From Clostridia bacterium (GTDB lineage Bacteria; Bacillota_A; Clostridia; Christensenellales; Aristaeellaceae): 25,379 nt of DNA. Each line of letters opens with the position of its first letter. Position 1 is the stretch's first letter. Of this stretch, positions 14,862-21,572 are shown in pieces. The DNA lies in assembly GCA_017397695.1 (NCBI GenBank), contig JAFQIF010000036.1, forward strand, positions 1-25,379. The letters are read 5' to 3'. The position numbers and the translations under genes are program-made. The notes beneath the pieces are model-generated. The model was not told the origin of the DNA and made no database searches. It worked only from the letters and a program-made list of their open reading frames with translations.

Positions 14862-16530
14862 TGGTGATGGACTCCTTCAGCTTGGACAGGGCAATCTTGG
14901 TTTCAGCGGCGGTTTCGCCCAGCAGCGAGGCAATTTCCTGCACGATGCGCATCTGCTTGTCGACAACCTTGTCGGCGACCTCGATGGTCTGGCGGCTGAT
15001 GTTTTCCTTCTTCTCGCGCTCGCGCTCCTCGCGGGTCACGTCGCGCATGATGCAGATGAGCAGGCGGCTTTCCTTGTCATGGATGACGGTCTGCTCTACA
15101 TAGCGCTTGTATTCGGCCAGGTATTCGCGCTGCTCGATGATGCCCAGGCGGCTTTCCAGCGCGTTCATGAAGATCATCGGATCGAGAATGCGCACAACCG
15201 GCTCGCCCAGCACGTCGCTGGCGGCGCGGATGTTCATGATCTTGCGCGCGGCGGCGTTGATCTGCTGCACCTCCAGATTTTCATTGAGCACGATCAGGCC
15301 GTTGGGCGTGTTGCGTACGATAGAATCGGAGAAGCTCTCCGCCTTGTCCTTGAGGTAGGGCAGGCACATGGACGCTTCAGCCTTGCCCTGATAGATGGCG
15401 ATGGCCTTTTCACGGCAGGTGTTGTAGCCGCAGGAGCCGCAGTTGAGCTCCTGTGTCGGGCGGAACTTGCCCATCTGGCGCAGGATACCCTGAATCTCGG
15501 TCTCGCTGGGCATCGGGCTTTCCAGATCGATGGGCGAGAAGCTCTTGCGCAGGCGCAGCGCATCCGGCTGCGGCACGTCAAAGTCCTTTTTGCCGGCATA
15601 GCGGGCGACGGATACGTAATCCTTGGCCGGGTGCTTGCGGTATTTTTCCATGACCGGGCCGTTCACGCAGCCGCCGGCGCAGGCGTTGAGCTCAATGAAG
15701 CAGTTTTGCAGGCGGCCGGCTTCGATATCGCGCAGCGCCTCAATGCAATTCTCCACGCCGTCCAGCGCGAGATAGGTGTACTTTGGGTTGTCCTGCGTCA
15801 TGGTTCTGAGCACGCCGCCGGTCACCGGGAAGAAGCGCGCCAGACTTTCTTCGGTCTGGTCCAGCTCCTGCTCCAGTTCAATGCCTTCTTTGCTCAGCCA
15901 GTTGGTCAGCTCTTCAAAGGTCATCACCGCGTCGGTCAGTCCCTGATAATGATCTGCCTCGTCCTTTTTCGCCACGCACGGGCCGATAAATACGGTCTTG
16001 GCGCTGGGATGGCGGCGCTTGATGTCCTGACAGTGGGCCAGCATCGGGGAGAGCACATCCGCCAGATACGGCAGGCAGCTGGGAAAATACTTCTGGATGA
16101 GCAGATTGACCGAGTGGCAGCAGGAGGAAATGAGCACGTTCTTCTTGTCCTCGCGCAGCATGCGCTCGTATTCGGTCTTGACGATCGTCGCGCCGATCGC
16201 CGTTTCCTCTACGTCATAGAAGCCGAGCTGCCTGAGCGCCTTGCGCATGGAGGCGATGCCTACGCCGTCGTAGTTGGCGATAAAGGAGGGCGCGAGGGAG
16301 ACGATCACCGGATCATCGCCCTGCAGCATCACCTTCACCTTCTCGGTATCGTCGACGATCTGCTTGGCATTCTGCGGGCAGGCCACAAAGCAGTGGCCGC
16401 ACAGGATGCATTCGTTATCGATAATATGCGCCTGATTGCCGGAGAAGCGGATGGACTTTACCGGGCAATGGCGGATGCATTTATAGCAGTTTTTGCAGTT
16501 GGATTTCTTCAGCGTCAGAAAGCTCGCCAT
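14854..16530 (-). CDS. Sensory [FeFe] hydrogenase-like protein with PAS domain (HydS type)
   Basis: The 558-residue protein contains, in order: two [4Fe-4S] motifs (C12/15/18/22 and C41/44/47/51); an H-cluster domain (SSCCHSV with C137 and C138, GPCVAKKDEA with C185, LNACAGGCVNGP with C284 and C288); a four-Cys Fe-S module (C364, C367, C372, C389); a PAS domain (about 395-505); and a C-terminal helical coil (about 500-558). This is the layout of HydS-type regulatory hydrogenases, thought to sense H2 or redox state rather than turn over. The first H-cluster motif departs from the catalytic TSCCP form, as expected for a sensor. It has no histidine kinase or output domain; the overlapping PP2C gene probably provides output. 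Confidence 0.9.
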   Translation of the reverse strand: MASFLTLKKSNCKNCYKCIRHCPVKSIRFSGNQAHIIDNECILCGHCFVACPQNAKQIVDDTEKVKVMLQGDDPVIVSLAPSFIANYDGVGIASMRKALRQLGFYDVEETAIGATIVKTEYERMLREDKKNVLISSCCHSVNLLIQKYFPSCLPYLADVLSPMLAHCQDIKRRHPSAKTVFIGPCVAKKDEADHYQGLTDAVMTFEELTNWLSKEGIELEQELDQTEESLARFFPVTGGVLRTMTQDNPKYTYLALDGVENCIEALRDIEAGRLQNCFIELNACAGGCVNGPVMEKYRKHPAKDYVSVARYAGKKDFDVPQPDALRLRKSFSPIDLESPMPSETEIQGILRQMGKFRPTQELNCGSCGYNTCREKAIAIYQGKAEASMCLPYLKDKAESFSDSIVRNTPNGLIVLNENLEVQQINAAARKIMNIRAASDVLGEPVVRILDPMIFMNALESRLGIIEQREYLAEYKRYVEQTVIHDKESRLLICIMRDVTREEREREKKENISRQTIEVADKVVDKQMRIVQEIASLLGETAAETKIALSKLKESITNE

Positions 16531-16544
16531 GGAAGTCCTTCTCC

Positions 16545-16793
16545 TTACTTCAGTTTTGCCAGGATTTTTTCGTTAAGAAAGTCGTTAAAGCCTTCGCGGG
16601 TTACGCCGGTGTAGGTCTCGTCGTCTACCTGAATGGTGACGCCCACGCGATTGCACTGGCCGGTGCAGAAGCTGCCGGCGAGGGTAACCTCGCTTTCGAG
16701 ATGATGCTCCTCGACCGCCTTCTGCAGCAGGGCTACGATATCCGCAGAGCCCTTGAGATGGCAGGAAGAACCGACACAAATCTGGATGATCAT
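16545..16793 (-). CDS. Small [2Fe-2S] thioredoxin-like ferredoxin, copy 2
   Basis: The 82-residue protein is a stand-alone [2Fe-2S] thioredoxin-like domain of the NuoE/HydC C-terminal type. Cluster ligands are C6, C11, C43 and C47 (CxxxxC then CxxxC). It probably shuttles electrons to or from the hydrogenase proteins encoded just downstream. The start follows the stop of copy 1 by six bases, with AAGGTG at the end of that gene as a possible weak ribosome site. It has the same length and Cys spacing as copy 1 but a divergent sequence, so the duplication is not recent. Confidence 0.88.
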   Translation of the reverse strand: MIIQICVGSSCHLKGSADIVALLQKAVEEHHLESEVTLAGSFCTGQCNRVGVTIQVDDETYTGVTREGFNDFLNEKILAKLK

Positions 16794-16799
16794 AGCTGA

Positions 16800-17039
16800 T
16801 TACACCTTTTCAAGCACATTGGTCTGGAAAAACTCGGTAACGGTTTCGGGCGTGACGGAAAAAATAACGTCGTCCACGGTAACGCATACGCCTTTCTGGC
16901 AGTTGCTCAGGCAGAACGTGCCGCCCAGGGACACCTTGTCCTCGAGCTTGTGCTCGGCGATGAGCTGCTGCAGCGCGCGAACCACCTGACGGGAACCTTT
17001 GACATGGCAGGAGGAGCCGATACAAACGGTAATTCTCAT
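16800..17039 (-). CDS. Small [2Fe-2S] thioredoxin-like ferredoxin, copy 1 (first gene of operon)
   Basis: The 79-residue protein has ligands C6, C11, C43 and C47 in the same CxxxxC...CxxxC arrangement, plus an extra C52. It is a NuoE-type [2Fe-2S] domain without the rest of complex I or a bifurcating hydrogenase. The ATG at 17039 is chosen because AAAGGAG lies just upstream (17048-17054) and the homology begins there; an in-frame upstream start would add 39 unrelated residues. It heads the hydrogenase operon. Confidence 0.88.
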   Translation of the reverse strand: MRITVCIGSSCHVKGSRQVVRALQQLIAEHKLEDKVSLGGTFCLSNCQKGVCVTVDDVIFSVTPETVTEFFQTNVLEKV

Positions 17040-17064
17040 ACAATATACTCCTTTTTGTTTGTCC

Positions 17065-17084
17065 GCCGCAGCACAGGCTGCGGC
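17065..17084 (-). other. Stem-loop in the 5' leader of the hydrogenase operon
   Basis: A perfect 8-bp stem (GCCGCAGC/GCTGCGGC) with a four-base loop lies about 10 bases upstream of the first ribosome site. There is no T-tract, so it is not a terminator; it could stabilise the mRNA or modulate translation. Confidence 0.6.
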
Positions 17085-17096
17085 ATCTATCCAAGA

Positions 17097-17188
17097 AAAA
17101 TAAATAATTAACAAGGAATTTACTCGACGTGGGGATATACCCGTGGATGAACACATATATTATAGCATTTGTGTGCGTAGTTGAAAAT
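17097..17188 (-). promoter_or_regulatory. Promoter region of the hydrogenase operon, with a possible Rex half-site
   Basis: A perfect TATAAT on the minus strand (17159-17164) is preceded by a weak -35 (TTTTCA at 18 bases). About 45 bases downstream is TTGTTAATTATTTATTTT (17097-17114), whose first half equals the Rex consensus half-site TTGTTAA while the second half is poor. Rex, an NADH/NAD+ sensor, controls many fermentation and hydrogenase genes in Clostridia. The promoter is likely; Rex control is only a suggestion. Confidence 0.45.
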
Positions 17189-17252
17189 AGGAATCGTCAA
17201 TAAATATACGAGCGTGGTTTGTCCATCCATCATAAAAGGGAAAAACTCCTAC

Positions 17253-17282
17253 AAAAAACGCCGCTCCGAAACGGAAGCGGCG
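17253..17282 (-). terminator. Terminator of the GH43/peptidase operon
   Basis: On the minus strand a CGCCGC/GCGGCG stem with an inner TCCG/CGGA extension (17259-17282) is followed by six T (17253-17258). It lies 22 bases beyond the GH43 stop codon. Confidence 0.92.
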
Positions 17283-17304
17283 AGTCTGTTTTGTATGGAT
17301 GCAA

Positions 17305-18702
17305 TCACTGTGCGCTGCCGATAAGCATCACTTCGCCTACCTTCGCTTCGCCGCTGAAGACGAGACGGAGGCTGCTCACCTCAATCGGCTCAAAAGTAAG
17401 CAGCACGCTCTGGCCAGGAGCGTAGCCTGCTTCCAGCGCGAAATCGGCCGTCAGGACATCGTTGACGATCACCTGACCGGAGATACCCGCGCCCTGCGCC
17501 GGATAGATCAGCAGCATGTCGGCGCAAACAGGCGTATCCCAGGTGAAGACGGCTTCGCTGTCCGTGAAGGTATAGGCGCTGGAAGAGACACTCTGGCAGG
17601 TGTCGCCGTCGGCAAGCAGCAGCGCGGCTTCATCGGCCTTGGCGAAGGGCATGTGATTGATAAGACCGAGATCGCTGAGCGGACGCAGCTGCGGGGCGAG
17701 CGTCGGGCCGTTGATGTAGGCCGTTCCGTCCGCGTGGAAGCCTGCGCGGTCGATGGCGATCTGACGGTTTCCAGAGGGGGCGTTTGTGTAGGTATGGGTG
17801 TGGTAGGAGGTGAACAGCTCATCGCCCACGGTGAAGAAACTGTTGTGGCCTGGGCCGGAGACGAGCACCTTGCCATCCTCTTCGATGTAATTGAGAATCG
17901 GGTTATTTTCCTGCTTGGTGTACGGACCCAGCGGATGATCGGCGACCGCCACGCCCACGGCGTATTCCTTCTGTGCATAGCCGTTGGCGCTGTAATAGAG
18001 ATAGTACCTGCCGTCATGCTTGAGCACAAACGGGCCTTCGTTCCAGCGATAGTCGCCGGAGTTGAGTTCCCACGGCGTATCCGGCGTGGTCAGCGGCACG
18101 CCTTCGCCCACCGTGCTGAGCAGATCGGGCGCAAGCTGCACGCCGTAGAGATGGCTCTCGTGGTAGCTGCCCACGATATTCTCCGAGCAGTCTCGGGAAT
18201 AGATCATATACGGCGTGCCTTCCTTGTCATACACCAGCGTGCCGTCGATCACGGCGTAGCCGAAGTCGAACAGCGGCGCGCCGATGGCGTCCTCATACGG
18301 GCCCTGCGGCAAATCGCTCATCGCCACGCCCGCGCGCAGGCTGCCGTTTTCCTTCCAGCGGCCGGTGTAGAACATGACGTACTTTTCGCCGACCCGGTAC
18401 ACCTCCGGTGCCCAGTAGTCGCCGGATGCCCAGGGGGATTTTTTCATCGCCTTTTCCTTGGTGAAGGTTTTCAGATCGCTGCTGCGCCACACGTTAAAGC
18501 CGATGGGGCCGCCAGTGGCAAAGGCGAAGTATTCATTACCGTTGCGGATCACATGCGGATCGCCGATATCCTTGACCGGGCGCGGGTTGGATACGAAACG
18601 CTCTTTGACGGTTTCGCTGTCCGTGAGCGGAAGGCCGTTTGCCGAAGCGGCGGGAACGAGTGAGAGCACGGCAAGCGTGGAAAGCAGAATTCTTTTGAGC
18701 AT
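17305..18702 (-). CDS. Exported GH43-family glycoside hydrolase
   Basis: The 465-residue product begins with a signal peptide (MLKRILLSTLAVLSLVPAASA) and then a five-bladed propeller domain of family GH43. The three catalytic acids can be placed at D48 (IGDPHV), the Asp of VIDGTLVYDKEG, and the Glu of RWNEGPFVLKHDGRYYLYYSA. Repeated YxLYYS/YVMFYTGRW strands support the fold. The last 110 residues look like a small beta-sandwich of galactose-binding type. GH43 enzymes are mostly arabinofuranosidases, xylosidases or arabinanases, so plant arabinoxylan or arabinan is the likely substrate. ATG 18702 is used because AAGGAGG lies just upstream and a signal peptide starts there. That ribosome site overlaps the upstream gene's stop codon. 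Substrate specificity is not readable. Confidence 0.9.
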   Translation of the reverse strand: MLKRILLSTLAVLSLVPAASANGLPLTDSETVKERFVSNPRPVKDIGDPHVIRNGNEYFAFATGGPIGFNVWRSSDLKTFTKEKAMKKSPWASGDYWAPEVYRVGEKYVMFYTGRWKENGSLRAGVAMSDLPQGPYEDAIGAPLFDFGYAVIDGTLVYDKEGTPYMIYSRDCSENIVGSYHESHLYGVQLAPDLLSTVGEGVPLTTPDTPWELNSGDYRWNEGPFVLKHDGRYYLYYSANGYAQKEYAVGVAVADHPLGPYTKQENNPILNYIEEDGKVLVSGPGHNSFFTVGDELFTSYHTHTYTNAPSGNRQIAIDRAGFHADGTAYINGPTLAPQLRPLSDLGLINHMPFAKADEAALLLADGDTCQSVSSSAYTFTDSEAVFTWDTPVCADMLLIYPAQGAGISGQVIVNDVLTADFALEAGYAPGQSVLLTFEPIEVSSLRLVFSGEAKVGEVMLIGSAQ

Positions 18703-18712
18703 ACCGTCCTCC

Positions 18713-19207
18713 TTACACGTAAGGCACGTTTTCCCTGTGCAGATATTCGGCGAGCGCACCGGCAATGAAGCGGTGATCCTCGCGATGGGGCAGATTGGAT
18801 ACGATCGCCGCGCCGATAAACTCGCCACTTGTCAGGCGGATCGGGAAACCGCCGCCGCAGTAGGCATAGTCCAGCGGATTCAGCCCTTGATCCTGCAGGG
18901 TCTGGCCGCGCAGATTCAGATTGGCCCATGCGCGAAGCGAAGAACCCTCGGTGCAGAGCACGGTATTGAACTTGCGGTCCATCCACTTCTGGTTGCTCAG
19001 CACGGTGCCCTGTGTGCAGCACTGGAAGAGGATGTGGCCGTTGGCCTTGCGGATGCTGATGGCGATATCCATGCCGGCACGAAGTGCACGCTCACGCAGG
19101 AATACGCCCAGATTCCAGGCGTCGTCGGCGGTGAAGTGATCAAAGGTGAGCAGCTGCTCCTGCGCGAGCGCATCGGCGGCAATGAGCTGGTAATTGTCGG
19201 TGTTCAT
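18713..19207 (-). CDS. UPF0303 / GlcG-HbpS-like protein
   Basis: This 164-residue cytoplasmic protein resembles the UPF0303 branch of the GlcG/HbpS superfamily. Seen features are FDHFTADDAWNLGVFLRERA, a central IRKANGHILFQCC strand, LDYAYCGGGFPIRLTSGEFIGAAIVSNLPHREDHRFIAGAL, and a short C-terminal tail. Automatic annotation often calls such proteins heme-degrading, which is not established. The gene sits between two GH43 genes with gaps of 12 and 10 bases and no promoter, so it belongs to the sugar operon; such proteins often accompany carbohydrate genes. Its true ligand is unknown. Confidence 0.82.
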   Translation of the reverse strand: MNTDNYQLIAADALAQEQLLTFDHFTADDAWNLGVFLRERALRAGMDIAISIRKANGHILFQCCTQGTVLSNQKWMDRKFNTVLCTEGSSLRAWANLNLRGQTLQDQGLNPLDYAYCGGGFPIRLTSGEFIGAAIVSNLPHREDHRFIAGALAEYLHRENVPYV

Positions 19208-19219
19208 GGCAGATCCTCC

Positions 19220-20146
19220 TCAGGGGGTGATGATCAGGCGGCCGTCGCCGGTCATCTGTGCGGGGGAGATAAAACCGATGCGGTCGGTGCCGGTCTGCTC
19301 GGTGCGGCCGTGATAGCAGATGAGCAGCTCGCCCTCGGGGCTATGCAGCATACAGCTGTGGCCGGTGCCGGTCACCTCGCCGTAGCGCTCCAGAATCGGG
19401 TTCTCTTCGGCCTTTCTGAACGGACCGAGCGGGCTTTCGCCCACGGCATAGCCCACGGCGTAATCCGGGCCGACAAAGAAATTGCCGGAGTAGGTGATGA
19501 TGTATTTGTCTTCATGCCGGAAGATGAACGAGCCCTCGTTCCAGCGGCGGCCGGTCGCCTTGGCGGAGCGGCCCTCCCACGCCTGCTCGGGGCGCAGCAG
19601 CAAAACGGGCTCGCCGATGACGCCGGAGAAATCGGGTTTCAGCTCCACGCCGTAGATCCAGCTCTCTTCCAGGCCGTCGATATTGTGCTCGTAGCAGCAG
19701 CGGGAGTAATACAGATAGAATCTGCCGTTGTCTTCCAGCACGTTCGCGTCGATGATGGGATAGCCGGGATCAAAGATCGGCTTGTCGCTGATGTCCGTAA
19801 ATGGGCCCTCGGGCGTATCGGATACGGCGGCGCCGATGCGGAAGTTTTCCAGCGCGCCGGTGGGGTTTTCCTTCCAGTCCGCGCTGTAGAACAGGTAATA
19901 TTTACTGCCGATCTCATAGCACTCCGGCGCCCAGAAATTGCCCGCGCCCCAGCGCGCAGTTTCCTTGGAAAGGGCATAGCCGCAGTCCTCCCAGTGGATC
20001 AGATCGCGGGAAGAGCGCACAGGGAAGCCGGTACCGTTGAGGCCGGTCTCGTCCTCCGTGGTGCAGTAGAGATAGTAAACGCCGTCGGACGCCTTCATGA
20101 TGAAGGGATCGGCTGCGGTAAAGGGAAGCTTGACGGTGGAGAACAT
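19220..20146 (-). CDS. Cytoplasmic GH43-family glycoside hydrolase
   Basis: The 308-residue enzyme is a single GH43 five-bladed propeller with no signal peptide, so it probably acts on oligosaccharides already imported. Catalytic acids are D13 (TAADPFIM), the Asp of IIDANVLEDNGRFYLYYSR and the Glu of RWNEGSFIFRHEDKY. It resembles the exported GH43 two genes downstream, sharing blocks such as WAPE-Y-GxKYxxFY and RWNEG-F, so the pair may come from an old duplication split into exported and intracellular forms. The ATG at 20146 is preferred over ATGs at 20158 and 20167: AAAGGAT (20154-20160) is ideally spaced from it and overlaps the others. Confidence 0.9.
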   Translation of the reverse strand: MFSTVKLPFTAADPFIMKASDGVYYLYCTTEDETGLNGTGFPVRSSRDLIHWEDCGYALSKETARWGAGNFWAPECYEIGSKYYLFYSADWKENPTGALENFRIGAAVSDTPEGPFTDISDKPIFDPGYPIIDANVLEDNGRFYLYYSRCCYEHNIDGLEESWIYGVELKPDFSGVIGEPVLLLRPEQAWEGRSAKATGRRWNEGSFIFRHEDKYIITYSGNFFVGPDYAVGYAVGESPLGPFRKAEENPILERYGEVTGTGHSCMLHSPEGELLICYHGRTEQTGTDRIGFISPAQMTGDGRLIITP

Positions 20147-20222
20147 GGAAGTCATCCTTTCGTGCAAATCAATACATGCTTATTATTCGATATACCGGAT
20201 ATGATTCCTGTTATTGGGATAT

Positions 20223-21191
20223 TTACAGGAAAGATTTCGCAGACTTGAAGCCGTATTTTTCCTCCGCTTCCAGCACGGCGCGGTTGATCGCTTTGCCCAG
20301 TACATGCGCGGCAAGCGTACCCACTACATCCGGGCTGGATTTGACCTTGCCCACGGACAGCGCGTAGACGGAGTCGCCGTCCATGGATGTATTCACTGGG
20401 CGGATGGTGCGCGCCAGACCGTTGGAGGCCATGGCCGCTACTTTGTTCATTTCGGCTTTGTTAAAGCCCGCATTGGTGATGATCGCACCGATGGTTGTAT
20501 TGAAGGAGAACTTGCTGGCCAGCTGCAAAAGCTTCACCATCTCTGTTTCCGAGGAGATCATCGTACCCTTCTTGCGGTCCAGCAAGCCCGCCAGCTGGCG
20601 CGTGGAATCCATCTCGAATACGTCGCCGATGGCATTGACCACCACGATAGCGCCGACCTGCAGGCTGCCCATCTGCACGGCATAGCAGCCAAGGCCTGAT
20701 TTCATGGCCGTGGCGTTGCCCAGCAGCTTGCCCACAGTCGCGCCCATACCCGCGCCGACGTTGCCGTTGCGCTCGATGTTCTTCTCGCTGTCCAGGCAGG
20801 CGGCGTAGCCCATCTTTGCATCCGGTCGGACGCTGCCGTCTGCGCAGGCAAGATCGAAGATGCACGAGCCCACGACAATGGGCACGATGGCGCTACCCAC
20901 CTTCACGCCCTGCTTTTTCTCCTCCAGGTATTTCATCACGCCGCCTGCGGCGTCCAGGCCGTAGGCGCTGCCGCCGGAGAGGAGCACGGCGTTGACGCCG
21001 TCGTTGCTCATCAGCGGATTGAGGAGCTGATTTTCGCGCGAGGCCGGGCCGCCTCCGCGCACATCCACGCCGCAGGGGGCCTTCTTCTCGCAGATGATGA
21101 CGCTGCAGCCGGTTCCGTGTGCTTCGTCGTGTGCGTGACCAATGGACACGTCCCTGATCTCATGCAGGCTGATCTCCTTAAGCATGTTCAT
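20223..21191 (-). CDS. P1-family (DmpA/BapA-type, S58) peptidase
   Basis: The 322-residue protein is a self-processing aminopeptidase of the DmpA family. Family blocks are GTGCSVIICEKKAPCGVDVRGGGP, AVLLSGGSAYGLDAAGGVMKYLEE, GNVGAGMGATVGKLLG and VGAIVVVNAIGDVFE. NTTIGAIITNAG at about 231-242 is the expected autocleavage site, where the freed Thr acts as the N-terminal nucleophile. Family enzymes release N-terminal residues, sometimes beta- or D-amino acids, from short peptides in the cytoplasm. GGAGG lies seven bases before ATG 21191, and a good promoter at 21222-21250 precedes it. No terminator separates it from the GH43 gene 76 bases downstream, so it likely heads a four-gene transcript. Confidence 0.92.
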   Translation of the reverse strand: MNMLKEISLHEIRDVSIGHAHDEAHGTGCSVIICEKKAPCGVDVRGGGPASRENQLLNPLMSNDGVNAVLLSGGSAYGLDAAGGVMKYLEEKKQGVKVGSAIVPIVVGSCIFDLACADGSVRPDAKMGYAACLDSEKNIERNGNVGAGMGATVGKLLGNATAMKSGLGCYAVQMGSLQVGAIVVVNAIGDVFEMDSTRQLAGLLDRKKGTMISSETEMVKLLQLASKFSFNTTIGAIITNAGFNKAEMNKVAAMASNGLARTIRPVNTSMDGDSVYALSVGKVKSSPDVVGTLAAHVLGKAINRAVLEAEEKYGFKSAKSFL

Positions 21192-21221
21192 GCGCTTTCC
21201 TCCGGAAAAGTTATTGATGAT

Positions 21222-21250
21222 ATTATACCATGAATTACAGATTTTCCCAA
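21222..21250 (-). promoter_or_regulatory. Promoter of the peptidase/GH43 operon
   Basis: On the minus strand TTGGGA (21245-21250), 17 bases, and perfect TATAAT (21222-21227), with a leader of about 25 bases to ATG 21191. It diverges from the transporter promoter at 21316. Confidence 0.75.
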
Positions 21251-21315
21251 TAGATATTGAAATCACAATCACATGCTGTTTAGGTGTAGATTTGCTCGAA
21301 GATTGATAAAAGATG

Positions 21316-21344
21316 TTGACAGGATGGGCGATTACAGATACAAT
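21316..21344 (+). promoter_or_regulatory. Promoter of the ABC transporter/yqeC operon
   Basis: TTGACA (21316-21321), 17 bases, TACAAT (21339-21344). Transcription would start near 21351 and produce a leader of about 220 bases before the permease gene. Confidence 0.85.
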
Positions 21345-21349
21345 AATAG

Positions 21350-21530
21350 CTGTCTTCGAGCCCTTCTTCCTAAGGCGGCTGCGCTATGGAAAGAGGGCCG
21401 GGGTCGCGCGGGAAACGGCGCGGCCTTCCTGTTTGAAAAGGAGACGCAGTGCGCATGTGAATAGCCGCTCCCCGTGGGCGTATTGTGCTGTGTCCGCTTT
21501 CTTTCGGGAAAGACGGACACTTTTATTATA
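21350..21530 (+). ncRNA. Structured leader, putative molybdenum/tungsten-cofactor (Moco-type) riboswitch with terminator
   Basis: Between the promoter and the permease gene lies a non-coding leader with several helices. CTGCG (21379-21383) pairs with CGCAG (21445-21449) and encloses a CGCGC/GCGCG hairpin with a GGGAAAC loop (21405-21422) and a CCTT/AAGG hairpin (21424-21441). A further GCC-TT/AAGGC hairpin precedes it (21360-21376). Purine-rich GGAAAGAGGG (21388-21397) and GGAGACGCAGT (21440-21450) are single-stranded or junction elements that resemble, from memory, the Moco riboswitch consensus. A terminator with stem GTGTCCG/CGGACAC (21490-21520) and TTTTATTATA follows, as in transcription-attenuating riboswitches. 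The downstream FecCD-type importer and yqeC fit a molybdenum role. The family assignment needs a covariance-model search. Confidence 0.6.
21490..21530 (+). terminator. Intrinsic terminator inside the leader
   Basis: GTGTCCG (21490-21496) pairs with CGGACAC (21514-21520), with inner TTTC/GAAA pairing, followed by TTTTATTATA. It lies 43 bases before the start of the first gene and after a consensus promoter, so it must act as a regulated attenuator rather than a gene end. Confidence 0.85.
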
Positions 21531-21572
21531 TACCTCCGCATATCGCGGGGGAGACGATATGAGGATATCCGT

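Noticed and set aside
21350..21530. A cobalamin riboswitch, expected before BtuC-like permeases
   Set aside because: The B12-box and GCCACTG elements are absent; the helices and yqeC context fit a molybdenum-cofactor leader better.
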